Positions 23,095 through 35,430 of a DNA stretch of 64,000 nt are shown here, piece after piece (within the stretch, counting starts at the first letter, position 1; each line of letters begins with the position of its first letter). The position numbers and the translations under genes were made by a program. The stretch comes from Gossypium raimondii (lineage: Eukaryota > Streptophyta > Magnoliopsida > Malvales > Malvaceae): positions 8,370,001-8,434,000 of the forward strand of contig NC_068570.1 of assembly GCF_025698545.1 (NCBI RefSeq). The letters are read 5' to 3'. The notes beneath the pieces were generated by a model. It saw nothing but the letters and a program-made list of their open reading frames with translations. It ran no database searches and had not been told where the DNA came from.

Positions 23095-24640
23095 TTATGC
23101 AACATACACTATGATGGCGGAAGTTATGATCTTTGAAACATCTTCATCATAATCAAGTCTGCTTTGTTGAAGTTCGTCAGTACTTTTTGCTCTCTTCTCG
23201 CTTCTCTCGATGCCGCATCTTTTGAAGTCGTAGCTGTAGTTCTTCATATTTCTTTTGAACCTCTGCTTCTCTCGCTGCTTCTCTCGCTGCGACATCTGCT
23301 TCTCTCGCTGTAGCCTCTGCTTTAAGTTGCTGCTGAAGTTCTTCATATTTCCTTTGAACCTCAAATGTGGTCGCTTGCATCCGAGCCATCTGGTCTTTTA
23401 ACCTCGAACTTCACTTGAGATTGACTCCCGAAGCCATGTATTGGTGCGAAATGGATCCAAAATATTGGGTTAATGATAAAGATCCTTGAAATCGAACCCG
23501 ACCATACTTTTCGGGACCCAAAACTTCAAGAATAATTCGGTTATCGATGTCTTCAAGATGAACAGAACTATCACTAGAAGCAATCGCCAGACTCAATTTT
23601 TTTCCTTTAGTTTTCCTAATAAATAAATCACATAGTTAGGAACGCAATATATAGTAAAAAAAACAAATGCAATATAACAATAGTCGCATTACATGCAATG
23701 AATTAAACCATTAGATAAAAACACTATAAATAACTAAAACAAGTGAAATCGTATTAAGTAAACGTACCATAATTTCACCAGCTTCAGGAGTCATAGCAGA
23801 TCCATCTTTCTTCTTATGTGTAATTTCAAAAAGTTGTAGGCGTCCAACTTTTTGACCGGACGACCGTTCCTATAATATAGTAGTAAAAATATTATTTAAT
23901 AGAAAGTTATACATATTTGAAAATATTAAAAAAGTAAAAATACCTCCGCCTCAGCTACACATGCAAAACTTCTCGACCCGGCTGTGTGAGTGAATTTTTG
24001 TTGTCACGTAATGCTTTTTCCAACTCGTTCACGATCCTACATTATAAAATTTTTAGTACGTAAATAGTAAATAGTAAATACTATAAACCAAAATAATTAC
24101 AATAGTTTGGAAGTACGTCGTACCTCGCCTTTCTGAGAATGCCAAAATCTAACCGCATCTTCCCATTGGTACCTCAACATACCCGTGGGACATTTTGCAA
24201 TTTCTCATCGAGGTGGTTTTGTCTTATAATAATTTTTCTTCAAAGTACTTTTATTGTCTCTCCATCTTTTCCCAATGCCTTCTTTACATAAGCATCGGAG
24301 ACTTCTAAAGCAAACCTCGCCTACAAAAACACAAGTTAATAAACTAAATATAAATGAAACTATTTCCCATAATTGTTTATGACATTAACATTTTGTTACC
24401 TTAATATTATCGAGGGCTTGGTTTTTGTTGCTATCGGGCATTTGACGCCATGACTCGTAGTTGATAGGCAACATATTCGGATTTCGTGCTAAAATGCCCA
24501 TGTATCCTCGCTAAAAGTCGAGCTTCGATCCAACAGTGACCAAAAGCTGTTTACGCATACCTTGACACGCTCGATTGGATCTAACTCGTATAACTCTCTA
24601 AGTATCGACGTCCTCGACCTCTACGCGTCCCACCATTTTC
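23095..24640 (-). pseudogene. Second CACTA gene (Ptta/En/Spm-type), broken
   Basis: Minus-strand blocks include GYMGILARNPNMLPINYESW (about 24510-24450), FALEVSDAYVKKALGK (about 24315-24265), KSTLKKNYYKTKPPR and CPTGMLRYQWEDAVRFWHSQ (about 24200-24130). These resemble the plant transposase_24 family found as the second gene of CACTA elements. The C-terminal part (23389-23177) is a Glu/Lys/Arg-rich coiled coil with repeated KYEELQ segments. A one-base shift follows ALGK near 24270, and a stop interrupts KPPR-EIAK, so the gene is inactive. Other exon borders were not resolved. Confidence 0.7.
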
Positions 24641-25010
24641 AGCTACAAATGGTATATTATAATATAAGAATTTGAAAAATAAATCAATTATAAGTCAACA
24701 TGCATGGAATTAATGTAAGTTACTTTGAACTTAGTAGGATCCTCGTGTGTAATCGGAACATTCAAGATCCAATTTCATCTCGTTGTTCAAGACTATTTGT
24801 TTCATCGATTTTGGATCATTTTGAACAATGCTTTCCTTATAATTTTTCTTCTAGGCATTTTATCGCAATACACATAAAATGTAATTAAACTTAATAACTA
24901 ATTACAACAATAACAGCACATATAAAATAGTTGAGTTATATAATAAGACCAAGATTTAATACTAATGTAAGTTACATATAATTAAACAATTGTAAAATCT
25001 TCCTACATCA

Positions 25011-28000
25011 TTATTCGTAAATATCTTCATCCGTATCCTGACGAACCCATTGAAATTGTGCACTAGTACTAGGGATATTATCGTTTAAGTTTTGTTCTGA
25101 AAATGGCAAAGTTTCTGATCTGTCGTCGATGTTATCTCTACTTCCACTGCCCATGTCAAACAAGTCTCTAGGGATGTTACGGAGGACAACATACCAACCC
25201 CCATTAGTTGGATCTTTTGAGTAAAAAACTTGTTTGACTTGACTTGAGAATACATACGGCTCATCTATCAGTTGTTGTCCTGTGTGAATCAATCGGTCAA
25301 AGTTCACCATTGTAAAACCAAATTAATCTTGCTTGATTCCACGAGCTGTATTAACATCGGCCCAATCAGCTCGAAATAAGACAAGTTTCCATTTGCCGTA
25401 GTAATCCAACTCAATTATGTCGAAGAAGTCGTCCAAATATTCCACATTTCCTCGATGTGATTATTGTCCCTAGCGCTAGCATAACTTGTAATTGCAGAAT
25501 TAACAACTATTCCACAATTTTGCGTTCTCCTCAACCTCTCGCGATATTTTGTATGAAATCAGAATCCGTTGATGAGGAACGCACTATATCTTTTAACCAC
25601 TCGATTTGGACCTTGGGAGAGCCATTTAACTTCGTCGTTTACGCTCTTCCCATTCCAAACCTATTGAATGGAAAGTAAACTAAGCAATTAAAAATGTTAT
25701 GAGAAAGCATTATAATTTGTAAGCGAAAGCTCCAACCACATACCGTTTGGCTTAACCATTCATAAAAAGATTCTGTAAACAACTTATTGATATCTCGATG
25801 TTGTGTTCTTCAGGAGCGCGCACGAGATCTCAATATTTGTTTGTACTCACTATGTTAAAAAAATGTGATCTTTGTTAGAAGATAAACAATTTTAGTTTGA
25901 TAAATATTTATAAAATTTGTAGAACTTACTTAGTAAAGGTTCCAATGATTCGTGGTGAAACATAACATATCGATGTGCTTGTACCCACGATAAATTATCT
26001 AATTCGCAATTTCAACTTTACCGATTGGTTGTCCAAAACTTTGGAACAAATAAGTATCGGCTAAGTCATAGTCCGTGAGTCCAAGATTCCTATTTGGTCA
26101 TTCAACCTTGTTTCGACATCTTCCAAATATCTCGAGCGAAGGTCATACATTCCTCGCTAAGTAGCCTTCAAAGAATCGATCCTTCGGATATCGCTTGTTG
26201 CGGCAGTAAGACTTTAATTTGGATAGGAACCTAAACACAATATACAACATTATCAAAAGTTGTAACTAAAGGCATTGAGGTGAATGAAGGAAAATTTTTA
26301 AAATAATTCTTTAAGACCTTACTATGGGATACATCCATCGATAGAAAATGGGTCCGCCAAGAATTACTTCGTACGGGAGATGAATTATCAAGTGAACCAT
26401 AATGGTGAAGAAGGAAGGTGAGAAGATTTTCTCCATGTTGCATAAAGTCAAAGCGGCTCGATCCTGTACCTTCTGAAGTTCTTGAACATCCAAAACTTTG
26501 CCACAAATGGCTTTCATTATGTTGGATAGTTCAATGATACAAGACGTCACTTTCTTAGACATACAACATCGTAGAGCAACTGGCATTAAATCTTGCATCA
26601 AGATGTGATAGTCATGTGATTTTAGCGAATATAATCTTCGATCTTTAACACTAACACATCGAGATATATTTGATGCATATGCATCCGGAACCTTTATACC
26701 CTTCAACACCATGCAAAACAGTTCTTTCTCCGTTTTTGACATTGAGAAAATAGAAGGCGGCAACAGATATTTCCCATTCGGAAGTGGATTGGGATGAAGA
26801 TCAGGCCGAATTCCCATTTGGACTAAATCAAGTCGACTCTGAAGATTGTCTTTTGATTTTCCGTCGACGTTCAAAATTGTACTCACAATGTTCTCGCAGA
26901 CATTTTTCTCAATGTGCATAACATCAAGAATGTGTCGTAAAAGGTGATGCTCCCAATAAGGCAACTAAAAAAAATACTTCTTTTTTTCCACAAGTCCGCC
27001 TCATTAGGATCGTCCTCTTCGTTGGAGCTTTCATCGGCTTCATCATTTGATCTTCTGTTTCTCTGCGTGTTTGGCGGTTGGTTCATCTTCCCATAAATAA
27101 AATTCATATCTTCCAACATGAACAAGATTTCAGATCCACTGGTCTGGGAAGGAGCTTCTCTGAACTCTTCAGTGCCGTCAAATACAGAACTCTGAAATCT
27201 AAATCTATGATTTTCCGGTAACCACCGACGATGCCCCATGTAACAGAACTTCTTCCCATTGTACAATCATTGCGAGCATGTTTGTGCAGCACAACAAGGA
27301 CACGCATAACGACCCTTAGTACTCCAACCGGATAAATTGGCATAAGCGGGAAAGTCATTTATGGTCCACATCAACGCTGTACGTAAATTAAAGTTCTCAT
27401 TTCTCAGCACATCGTATGTCTCGACACCAGCCCATAATTGTTTTAACTCTTCAATAAGTGGCTGTAAATAAATGTCGATATCATTCCCGGGCCCTTTCTC
27501 TCCAGGGATAATCATAGATAAGATAAGGGAAGATTGTTTCATGCAAATCCACGGAGGCAGATTGTAAGGAACAAGCACTACTGGCCAAGTACTGTAGGCA
27601 GTGCTCATGATCTTGAAAGGATTAAATCCATCAGATGCTAGCCCAAGCCTCACACTCCTAGGATCGCTTGCAAAGTTTGGAAATTTATTGTCAAATGCTT
27701 TCCAAGCTAAAGAATCTGCCGGATGCCTTAGTAATCCATCATCGGTTCGTCCATCATGGTGCCACGTCATTGACTCCGCTGTCTTCGATGACATGAAAAG
27801 CCTTTGAAGCCTTGGTATCAACGGAAAATACCGCAAAATCTTAACTGGCTTCTTCCTCGACTGTGCATCATTTTCATCGTCATTCCCGTCTTCTGTGTTT
27901 CTATTTATCCAACGGGATTGGCCGCATACATGACATCACTGTTGGTTTTTCCGATCGCCCCAATACAACATGCAGTCATTTGGGCAGCTATGGATTTTGT

Positions 28001-28681
28001 TGTACCCAAGGCCTAAATCTTTTATCATTTTCTTCATATCCTTGCATGGTGAGGATTTTTGCAACGGAAACATCTCTCTCAAAAACTCTAATAGCATTGT
28101 CAACGAGTTTCGGTCCACCTCCCAAACATTTTAACGAAAAAGACGAACACGAAGGCCATTTTAAAAATTTTGATCCTCATACGTTCTTCGTTCATGTCAT
28201 TAAGTAGAGCGTAGAACTTTGCCGCTTCTCCATTTGGCTCTTCATGAGGTACACTACTTCCGGTTCGGTAGAAGCAGTTCCACCAATATTACAATCATCA
28301 GATGCCATAAAATCCACTGGGAACGATTGCACACCATGATTGTGCATATTAAATGCATCCCGCAACATACCTTCCATGTTATCTCCTCTATCGATCGATG
28401 GTAAGCGATGCAGGATAAGATACCTCCATCGTTGAAGAGGAAGTACTTCTAGGGCATTCTCCATGAAAAAGCCATTGCTTATAACCCTTAACAAACCCAT
28501 CAACAATTAGATGCTCGTATACAACCTCACGATAATGCCAGTTTATGTTGCCACACTTCTTACATGGGCAAAGAATCATGTTCTCTTGGCTTGCATATTG
28601 AAATGCAAAATTTAGAAAACTCTGCACCCCATTTCGATAACCGTTGCTAACCCTTGACAAATTCATCCAAGACCGGTCCAT
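25011..28681 (-). pseudogene. TNP2-type CACTA transposase, broken
   Basis: Domains in order on the minus strand: an N-terminal transposase-associated domain (28681-28430; MDRSWMNLSRVSNGYRNGVQ with CPCKKCGN); a block with KKMIKDLGLGYNKIHSCPND (28118-27936); the TNP2 core (27836-27267; VRLGLASDGFNPF, VLVPYNLPPWICMK, WTINDFPAYANLSGWSTKG); GHRRWLPENH (27240-27200); LPYWEHHLLRHILDVMHIEK, a DUF4218-type region with MEKIFSPSFFTIMVHL (26970-26311); and a DUF4216-type tail with QVKQVFYSKDPTNGGWYVV and PRDLFDM (25310-25140). Breaks seen are a shift near 28390, a shift near 28195, another near 28100, a stop after DRKNQQ (27936), a stop after CAAQTCSQ (27267), and a shift near 26965. The gene cannot make an active enzyme. 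Confidence 0.92.
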
Positions 28682-28684
28682 TTC

Positions 28685-28780
28685 TTAATTCTTGAAGTCT
28701 GACGTTGACGTAAATTTGCACGGGTTAGTCAAAACGCCAGTTATAACTATAAATGAGTTATGTAAGTTATGTACTAAGTT
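28685..28780. other. Start of noncoding right part of the CACTA element
   Basis: Sequence upstream (minus strand) of the transposase start codon. No promoter could be assigned. The following 4.6 kb up to the right terminus is noncoding and repeat-rich. Confidence 0.3.
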
Positions 28781-29400
28781 ATGTATTAAACAATAATGTA
28801 AGTGAGGAAGGTTATGTATTCTATAAGTTATGTAAGTTATGTAAGTTATGTAAGTTTATATAAAAAAATTATAAGTTATGTATTAAGTAAGTTTATATTA
28901 AAATTTTTATGAGTTATGTATTATCTTCATCATAAAAGTAATGTATTATGTAAGTTTACATATATGTAAACTTGCTTAAATTTTAGTAAGTAATAATTTT
29001 AAGTAACATACTTAAATTTTACATATAAGTAAACTTACTTAAATTTTTCATATAAGTAAACTTACTTAAAATTTAGTAAGTAATAATTTTAAGTAACATA
29101 CTTAAATTTTACATATAAGTAAACTTACTTAAATTTTACATATAAGTAAACTTACTTAAAATTTAGTAAGTAATAATTTTAAGTAACATACTTAAATTTT
29201 ACATATAAGTAAACTTACTTAAAATTTAGTAAGTAATAATTTTAAGTAACATACTTAAATTTTACAGATAAGTAAACTTACTTAAATTTTACATATAAGT
29301 AAACTTACTTAATTTTTAGTAAGTAATGTATTTAAGTAACATACTTAAATTTTACATATAAGTAAACTTACTTATGTAAGTTATGTAAGTAATGTATTTA
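28780..29400. repeat. AT-rich minisatellite inside the CACTA element
   Basis: It begins with a short-period repeat, TTATGTAAG, and then becomes a higher-order array. Segments of the form TTACATATAAGTAAACTTAC and TTAGTAAGTAATAATTTTAA alternate, with periods of about 30 and 60-90 bp, to about 29370. TAAGTAAACTTACTTA is itself a near palindrome. There is no coding sequence. Confidence 0.85.
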
Positions 29401-31599
29401 AGTAACATATTTGAGTAATAAATTTAATATATATATTAGTAATAAGTTAAATGAAATTGTAAAATATATTAAAATATAATAAATTTGAATTTTAACTTTA
29501 ATTTATGTATGTTATGTGAATTTTAACTTCAAAACAAATAAAAATAACTTTGAATTAACTTATATATGTTATGTTAGTTTTAACTAAATTTTTGTAAGTT
29601 ATCTAAAATTAAACTTAAAAAATTTGAAAGTTTGAAAATTTTTTCCATGATTCAAATTAAATAAAAGAAAACAAAACAAAGTAAATTTCCGTGATTAAAA
29701 TAACAACTAAAGGAAAAACCAAAATTTTGGAGGAAAACATATAAATATTTGCAAACTATATACAAGCTTTTAACCAAATGTTTATATTATTTAGACATAA
29801 ATAACCTTCATTTTCAAATAATTTAGTTGCGATATGGAATAATATGTATACAACAAATAAGCATATTTGATATCAATGAAACTTAAATGTGAAAAGAAAG
29901 TGGATTAATTTGTTTTTAATGTAACGTATAGTTAAGAAATTTGAATAATTTTAAAATAAACAAATTTAATCCAATTCCCAATACAATTTATTAAATTGTT
30001 CCTTAATTGCTCAACATATATAGCAATCGTTGATGGATGATAACAGAAAACATAAGTCAGAAAAGTACATGGCAAAAGTAAAATAAGTAAAATGAAACAT
30101 AAGCTAAAGGAAAACATCCAAAACCAATTACATATATACAAAACAAGAGCCCCAAAAGAAACATTTTTCCCTAAACATCTGATTTAAGTTATGAACTAAA
30201 ACATACCTTAATATTTCACTCAACTTTGTCTACTTCACTCTCACCAGCAAATAGAGACTGCAGTGAGAATTATTTATTTTGTTAACTGATTTGGGAGAAT
30301 GCATATAAATAAGGGAAAAACTGTCAAATTTTAACATGTACCTACCCAAACAATAGTTTAGCCAAAACACAGGCAGCAAACCAGATGTCAATGGTCAGAT
30401 ATGTATTAAGTTGCACCAAATATTAATTCTGCCTACAATAGATGAACCATGATCAGTTAGCAGCAAATATTTTTTCATTTTAGCTATCAAATATGTAAAA
30501 GTTTATCGATATCACAACCAAATATTACTTGGAAACATTAAATGGCAGCTTAAAACTTTACCAATTTTAAAAAAAATTCAAATACTTAGAAAATATTGGG
30601 TTCCATCCATCGCAAAGATTCTTACATTTTCATATTTTACCGATATCTACAAAGATTCTTACATTTTCATATTTTACCATTCCTATTGGTAGAGATATTG
30701 CTTTATAACTAAAATTTATTATTGCAAACATTCTTACATTTTCATATTTTACCATCTACAAATTTAAAAAATTATTACGTAAACATATCTAAATTTGTAT
30801 TATAATATTTAGGTAGATGATAAATTGAAATTGAGCAGAATGGTTATTGGATTAGATATTGATATTTATTAATAAAATTTAATATTTAAATAAACTTGTT
30901 ATTATTGTTATTACTTGAAATACATTATATAGTACTATAAAAAGAATGTTTAAAAACTATTTCCTCAACGTTAAATTAAAAAATATTAAAAAGATATTAA
31001 AAATTTATTTTGCAATTTAACATGCGGGACGAGAACTGAACCAAACAATGGATTGGCAATCACCATTTTCATGTCTACTGTATAAACAATGGATTGGCTT
31101 CAACTCAACCAAACAAGTATTAAATCACTGACAGTCACCGGACCAAATAAGTGGATTCAAAACAGTAGCTTTATACCTTGGAAAGTGTATCGGCCAAAAC
31201 TGAAGATGGAGTCCGAAAAGCTTCTGGGAAGGTTGAAGCTTCAAATCGTCGGTAGCTGAAAGAAAGGAGCCGCTTTAGCCTTCACTGGAAGCGGGACGAG
31301 AGGAAAGGGAAAAATAAAAATAAAAACAGTTAGTTGCTTAAAAGGACGAACTTACCGATGGTTGCGGCACCGGAGACGGACGGAGAATGTGATGCAGCAC
31401 AGGAGACGGCAGAGTAGCAGGTGGTCGGGTTTGGGGAGCTGTTAGGGATTAGGGGAGATTTTAGGGATTTGGGGGGAGAAAGAATTTTGGGGGAAATCTG
31501 GGGGAGAAAGAATTTTGGGATAACAGATGAAAAAAAACGATCGGGTTCCAATTTTGGTCAGAATGATGGAAAAAAACGACGCCGTTTTCATCTAAAAAA
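29401..31599. other. Noncoding CACTA interior
   Basis: AT-rich and without a supported gene. The words ATTCTTACATTTTCATATTT occur three times, at about 30618, 30658 and 30726. From 31020 the sequence is less AT-rich; 31185-31580 includes a G-rich patch with two copies of GGGGGAGAAAGAATTTTGGG-like sequence. This could be the promoter or leader of the transposase unit, but no splice evidence links it. Confidence 0.5.
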
Positions 31600-32565
31600 T
31601 TAACCATTTGCGGCGTTTATATTAAGCGCCACTAACTATAAGTCGAAACGCAGTCGTTTCATCAACAAATAGCGCACACCTGTGGCGTTTTTGAATAAAC
31701 GCCACTAATAATATAGCGAAACGACCTCGTATCGATAAATGTTAAAACATTTTTGTGGCGTTTTAAATAAAGCGCCACTAAATATAAATCAAAACACAGT
31801 CACTTCATCAATACTTACCTCAAACTCGTGGCGTTAAAAAAAATCGCCACTAATAACATTTAAAAAACGACAGCGTTTTTATAAATGTTAGAATAATGTT
31901 GCGGCGTTTTAAGCAAAGCGCCACTAAATATAAGATCAAACGATGTCGTTTCCCCAACATTTAACTCAATCTTGTGGCGTTTCCAAACAAACGCCACTAA
32001 TACCATTGACAAAACGACAACACTTCGGTAAACATAAATACAATTTTGCGGCGTTTCATGTAAAGCGCCACTAAATATAAGATCAAACGATGTCGTTTCC
32101 CCAAAATTTAACTCAAGCTTGTGGCGTTTCCAAACAAACGCCACTAATACCATTGACAAAACGACAACATTTCGTTAAACATAAATACAATTTTGCAGTG
32201 TTTAATGTAAAGCGCCACTAAATATAAGATAAAACGATATCGTTTCCCCAACATTTAACGCAAACTTGTGGCATTTCCAAACAAACGCCACTAAAATAAA
32301 ACATATAAAACGTAACGTTCTGCAGTATCAGGCACAAATTTTGCGGCGCGTTTTAGAAAACGCCACTAATTTCTAACATTTTGCGGCGTGCGGTTGAAAA
32401 CGCCACTGAGGACACTGATCAAAACGCAACGTTTTGCCATTTCTGAAACAAAGTTGCGGCGTTTTTATATAAACGCCACCATGAAAACAGAGTAAAACGG
32501 CATCGTTTTTCATACTAATCCATATTTGTGGCATTTTTTACTAAAACGCCACTAATGCATAAACA
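31600..32565. repeat. CACTA hairpin array, right side, outer set 1
   Basis: About a dozen units of 70-90 bp contain TTGTGGCGTTT, a short spacer, and AAACGCCACTAA. Many also have a second palindromic word of the type AAACGACGTCGTTT or AAACGATGTCGTTT. It is related to, but distinct from, the left array, which uses GCGGCG. One unit of about 140 bp is repeated nearly exactly at 31,915-32,050 and 32,050-32,190. Confidence 0.88.
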
Positions 32566-32589
32566 CTAAAATAAATTTAATTTCTATCC

Positions 32590-33120
32590 TTTTTTATTAA
32601 CCTTAAACCCTTAGAACCATAAACAGTAAGACATTAACTATAAAAAACTAAAACCTAAACCGTAAACCCGAAATCTAAATAAAAAACATTAACCACTGAC
32701 GGGGCAACACTAAACCCTAAACTGTAATATACCCTATAACACCCTAAACTTAATTTAAACCATAAATATATATTATAAGTTACAATTAAAAGTAATTAAA
32801 AAGAATCGTATATTGCTTGTTTAAACCCTAAAAAATAACTTTTCTTTATATTTTTTATCAAAATCCCTAACCCTACTTAAACCCTAATACCAATAACCTA
32901 ACCCTTAAACCATAATTAAACACTAAGACTCTGACTATAAAAACTAAACTCCAAACAATAAACTTTAAAACACTAAATATCCCAAACCCAATATAACATG
33001 CCGACCTAAACCTTAACCTACAATATATTAATATAGTACTAAACATTAAACCTTAAACCCTAAACCCCTTAAACTATAGCCCTTAAACCCTCTTAAACCC
33101 TAAACCCCAAAATTTTTAAT
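32590..33120. repeat. Degenerate telomere-like CCCTAAA repeats inside the CACTA element
   Basis: Many copies of CCCTAAAC, TAAACCC and variants occur over about 530 bp, for example around 32715-32750, 32820 and 33055-33110. The spacing is irregular. This is an interstitial, degenerate match to the plant telomere repeat, oriented with the C-rich strand on plus. It lies between the two right-side hairpin arrays, so it belongs to the transposon and not to a chromosome end. Confidence 0.75.
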
Positions 33121-33389
33121 CAATATTAATTATCGCTTCCATAATTCTTTATAAACATATATGACCTTTTACATTAATATATATCTATATGTGTATATAC
33201 ATGTACATCAATATCCACATGAATTTTTTAGGGGTTTAGGATTTTAAAGATTATATTTTTAGAGTTTAAGGGTTTTGAGAAAGCAATATGGCCGGCATCG
33301 ATTTTAACAGCTTAATGGTAACTTAAATGAAAACTTCTAATTATAATTAATATAAATAAATCAATTAAATAACAAATAGAAAAATAATT

Positions 33390-33805
33390 ATTCTGCGGCG
33401 CTTATCAATAAACGCCGCTAAATCACCCAAATACTAAGGAAAACGACCGCGTTGGGCTTATGTTATTGGCGGCGCTTACACAAAACGCTGCTAAAACCCC
33501 GAATACTCAGAGAACCATGTCGTTCGGCTTATATTTATTTGCGGCGCTTTAGTAGAAACGCCGCTAGGTTACCGAATGCTCAGAAAACGGCGTCGTTGGT
33601 CTTAGGTTTTTTTGCGGCGATTTATCAAAAACGCCGCTAAATCCCCGAATGCCTGGAAAACGAAGTCGTTGTGCCGAGGTTTTGCGGCGTTTTATATAAA
33701 TCGCCGCTAATGCTTTTTCTTCAGCGGCGTTTTACGTTAAGCGCCGCTAATGATTGATCTGGAGCGGCATTTGTTATTCAAACGCCGCTAGAAACGCCGC
33801 TAAAA
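33390..33805. repeat. CACTA hairpin array, right terminal set
   Basis: About seven units of 60-75 bp carry TTGCGGCGCTT... and ...AACGCCGCTAAA, matching the left-end array better than the 31.6-32.6 kb set. The last unit runs into the right TIR. Linkers include CGAATGCTCAGAAAACG and AACGACGTCGTT-like words. Confidence 0.88.
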
Positions 33806-33823
33806 TCCTGTTTTGGTGTAGTG

Positions 33824-34241
33824 AGAGGAAGGTTGAAAATTACTCCACAAACAAGCAAGTGCATCTGCACATTTGTTCCCTTCACGAAAGACATGCATTA
33901 ATGAGTTAGAACTCATAGAATGGAGGACATCCTGCAACGAGTTATCAGAGGAGAAAACAAAATATTAGTAACAAAGCTACTTTTCATAAAGTGTATATCT
34001 GTGGTAGCATCCACTTCTATCAGTAATTAAAGACCATCTCGAATGGTTCATAATTTCACTTCAACACTGGTTGCTCTCGAGATAAAAAGATAGGATCCGA
34101 AAATCCAATTCCTAAGAAGGTCATGAATGAGGGTCCCTACTCCGGCCCTCCTTGGAGTACCAAGGGATGAGCCATTCGTGTTCAATTTAAACTAGTCGTC
34201 AACTAAAGGTTTCCAAGAAACAGGGAAAAGCTTAGGAGGGA
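33824..34241 (-). pseudogene. LINE fragment, RNase H domain (part 2 of 3)
   Basis: On the minus strand this reads WKPLVDD, then FKLNTNGSSLGTPRRAGVGT, then after degraded sequence HVFREGNKCADALACLWSNF. These are the start and end of a plant LINE RNase H domain. Stops interrupt it. It is cut on the left by the CACTA element and on the right by a solo LTR. Confidence 0.8.
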
Positions 34242-35430
34242 TGATAAGTGCTAAAAGTAATATGTTTTAATCTTGTTCTTAATACGTTTCTGGGTGATTA
34301 TTCGATGTAAATTGTGAATTTTATGCTCCAAATCCTTTAAATTCATGTTTTTATACTTAAGAGAGCATTTGGGAGCAAAAGGAGCAAAAAACAAGTGAAA
34401 ATCGAAAAATTGGAGTGAGTTACAGGAGCCACACGGGTTGGACCATTCCACACATACTGGATACACAGGTTGTCACACGACCATGTGCCAGACCACGTGA
34501 AAATCGTGAATCGCACTCCAAACTTGCGGGAAAGTGCATTTTTAGGTTTTTCGAGCATTTTAAGACCTATTTATGAAAAAAATAAGAAGATATGAGGGAT
34601 CCGTCATAGAATATTCTCTTTTGATTTCTTTGGAGATTATCATGAGTTTCTTTATTTCTTGTGGTTATACTGTGTTTTGGATGTTTTTATTTGCTAGCCT
34701 GAACTAATTTTCTAAATATCTAGGGGAGATGAATCCTTTGATGAATTCTGTTATTTGATTTTTATTTTTACACAATAAATACTTGGATCTTGTCTCCAAT
34801 TATGCGTGCTTAATTCTTGGTTTAATATTTCTAGGCTATTAATCCATGTTTGATGTGCTTAAATCAGAGGAGGATAAACCCTGTTTAAGAGTAGATCTAG
34901 CGTAATTGAGTGGAGTTGCATGCAATCTTAGAAATATGACGATATAAATCTACCGGATTAGATTCAAATATATTAGGGGGATCCATAGATTGAGTTAATG
35001 CGAAAATAGGGGTTTTAATTATAAAGAAATTTCAATTAATCAAATTAGAGTCAGTTGCTCTTAGTCTTGAAGAGAGATATTAGCATAATTTAGGGATTTC
35101 TACGGATCAAGATACTAAGATAAGAAATTCTGTAATATAGATTGATAATGACAGATGAAGTCTAGGTGGATTCTTTCCTAGGTATTGTCTTGCTTTTTGG
35201 TTGTTAATCGATTATTTTCTCGATTTGTTATTTGTCGTGTTCTTTAGTTAATTAATTTAGTTAATTTTAGTTTTAATCAAACACTCCAATTTGTCGGTTA
35301 AATAATAGAAAGACGGTAATTACTAGTAATTTTAGTCTTCATGGGAGTAATATCTGTGCTCGTTATAGCTATACTATTAATTGGTAGGTGCATTTACCTT
35401 AGTCAGATTTATAGTTGGTTTCCTACATCA
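34242..35430 (+). mobile_element. Solo LTR, 1,189 bp, TGATAAG-type
   Basis: It begins TGATAAGTGCTAAAAG and ends GGTTTCCTACATCA. The flanks are AGGGA (34237-34241) and AGGGC (35431-35435), a 4-of-5 target duplication. The LINE resumes after the right end, which supports the borders. It contains CACACGGG-type words at 34430-34500. No coding sequence. The ends suggest a Ty3-type family, by resemblance only. Confidence 0.7.

Larger units (their letters stand above)
22158..33823 (-). mobile_element. Complete CACTA (En/Spm) transposon, 11,666 bp
   Basis: The left end starts CACTACAGCAGAACAGG. The right end, read in reverse, starts CACTACACCAAAACAGG. The TIRs match at about 25 of 29 positions. A 3-bp target duplication AGA flanks both ends, as expected for CACTA. 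Inside are subterminal hairpin arrays at both ends, a TNP2-type transposase gene (25.0-28.7 kb, minus) and a second transposon gene (23.1-24.6 kb, minus), both broken, and long noncoding repeats. Termini and subterminal repeats are well kept, so it may still be movable by another element's transposase. It sits inside a LINE fragment. Confidence 0.95.

Noticed and set aside
32590..33120. Chromosome-end telomere
   Set aside because: The repeats are degenerate, short, and enclosed by the CACTA element.
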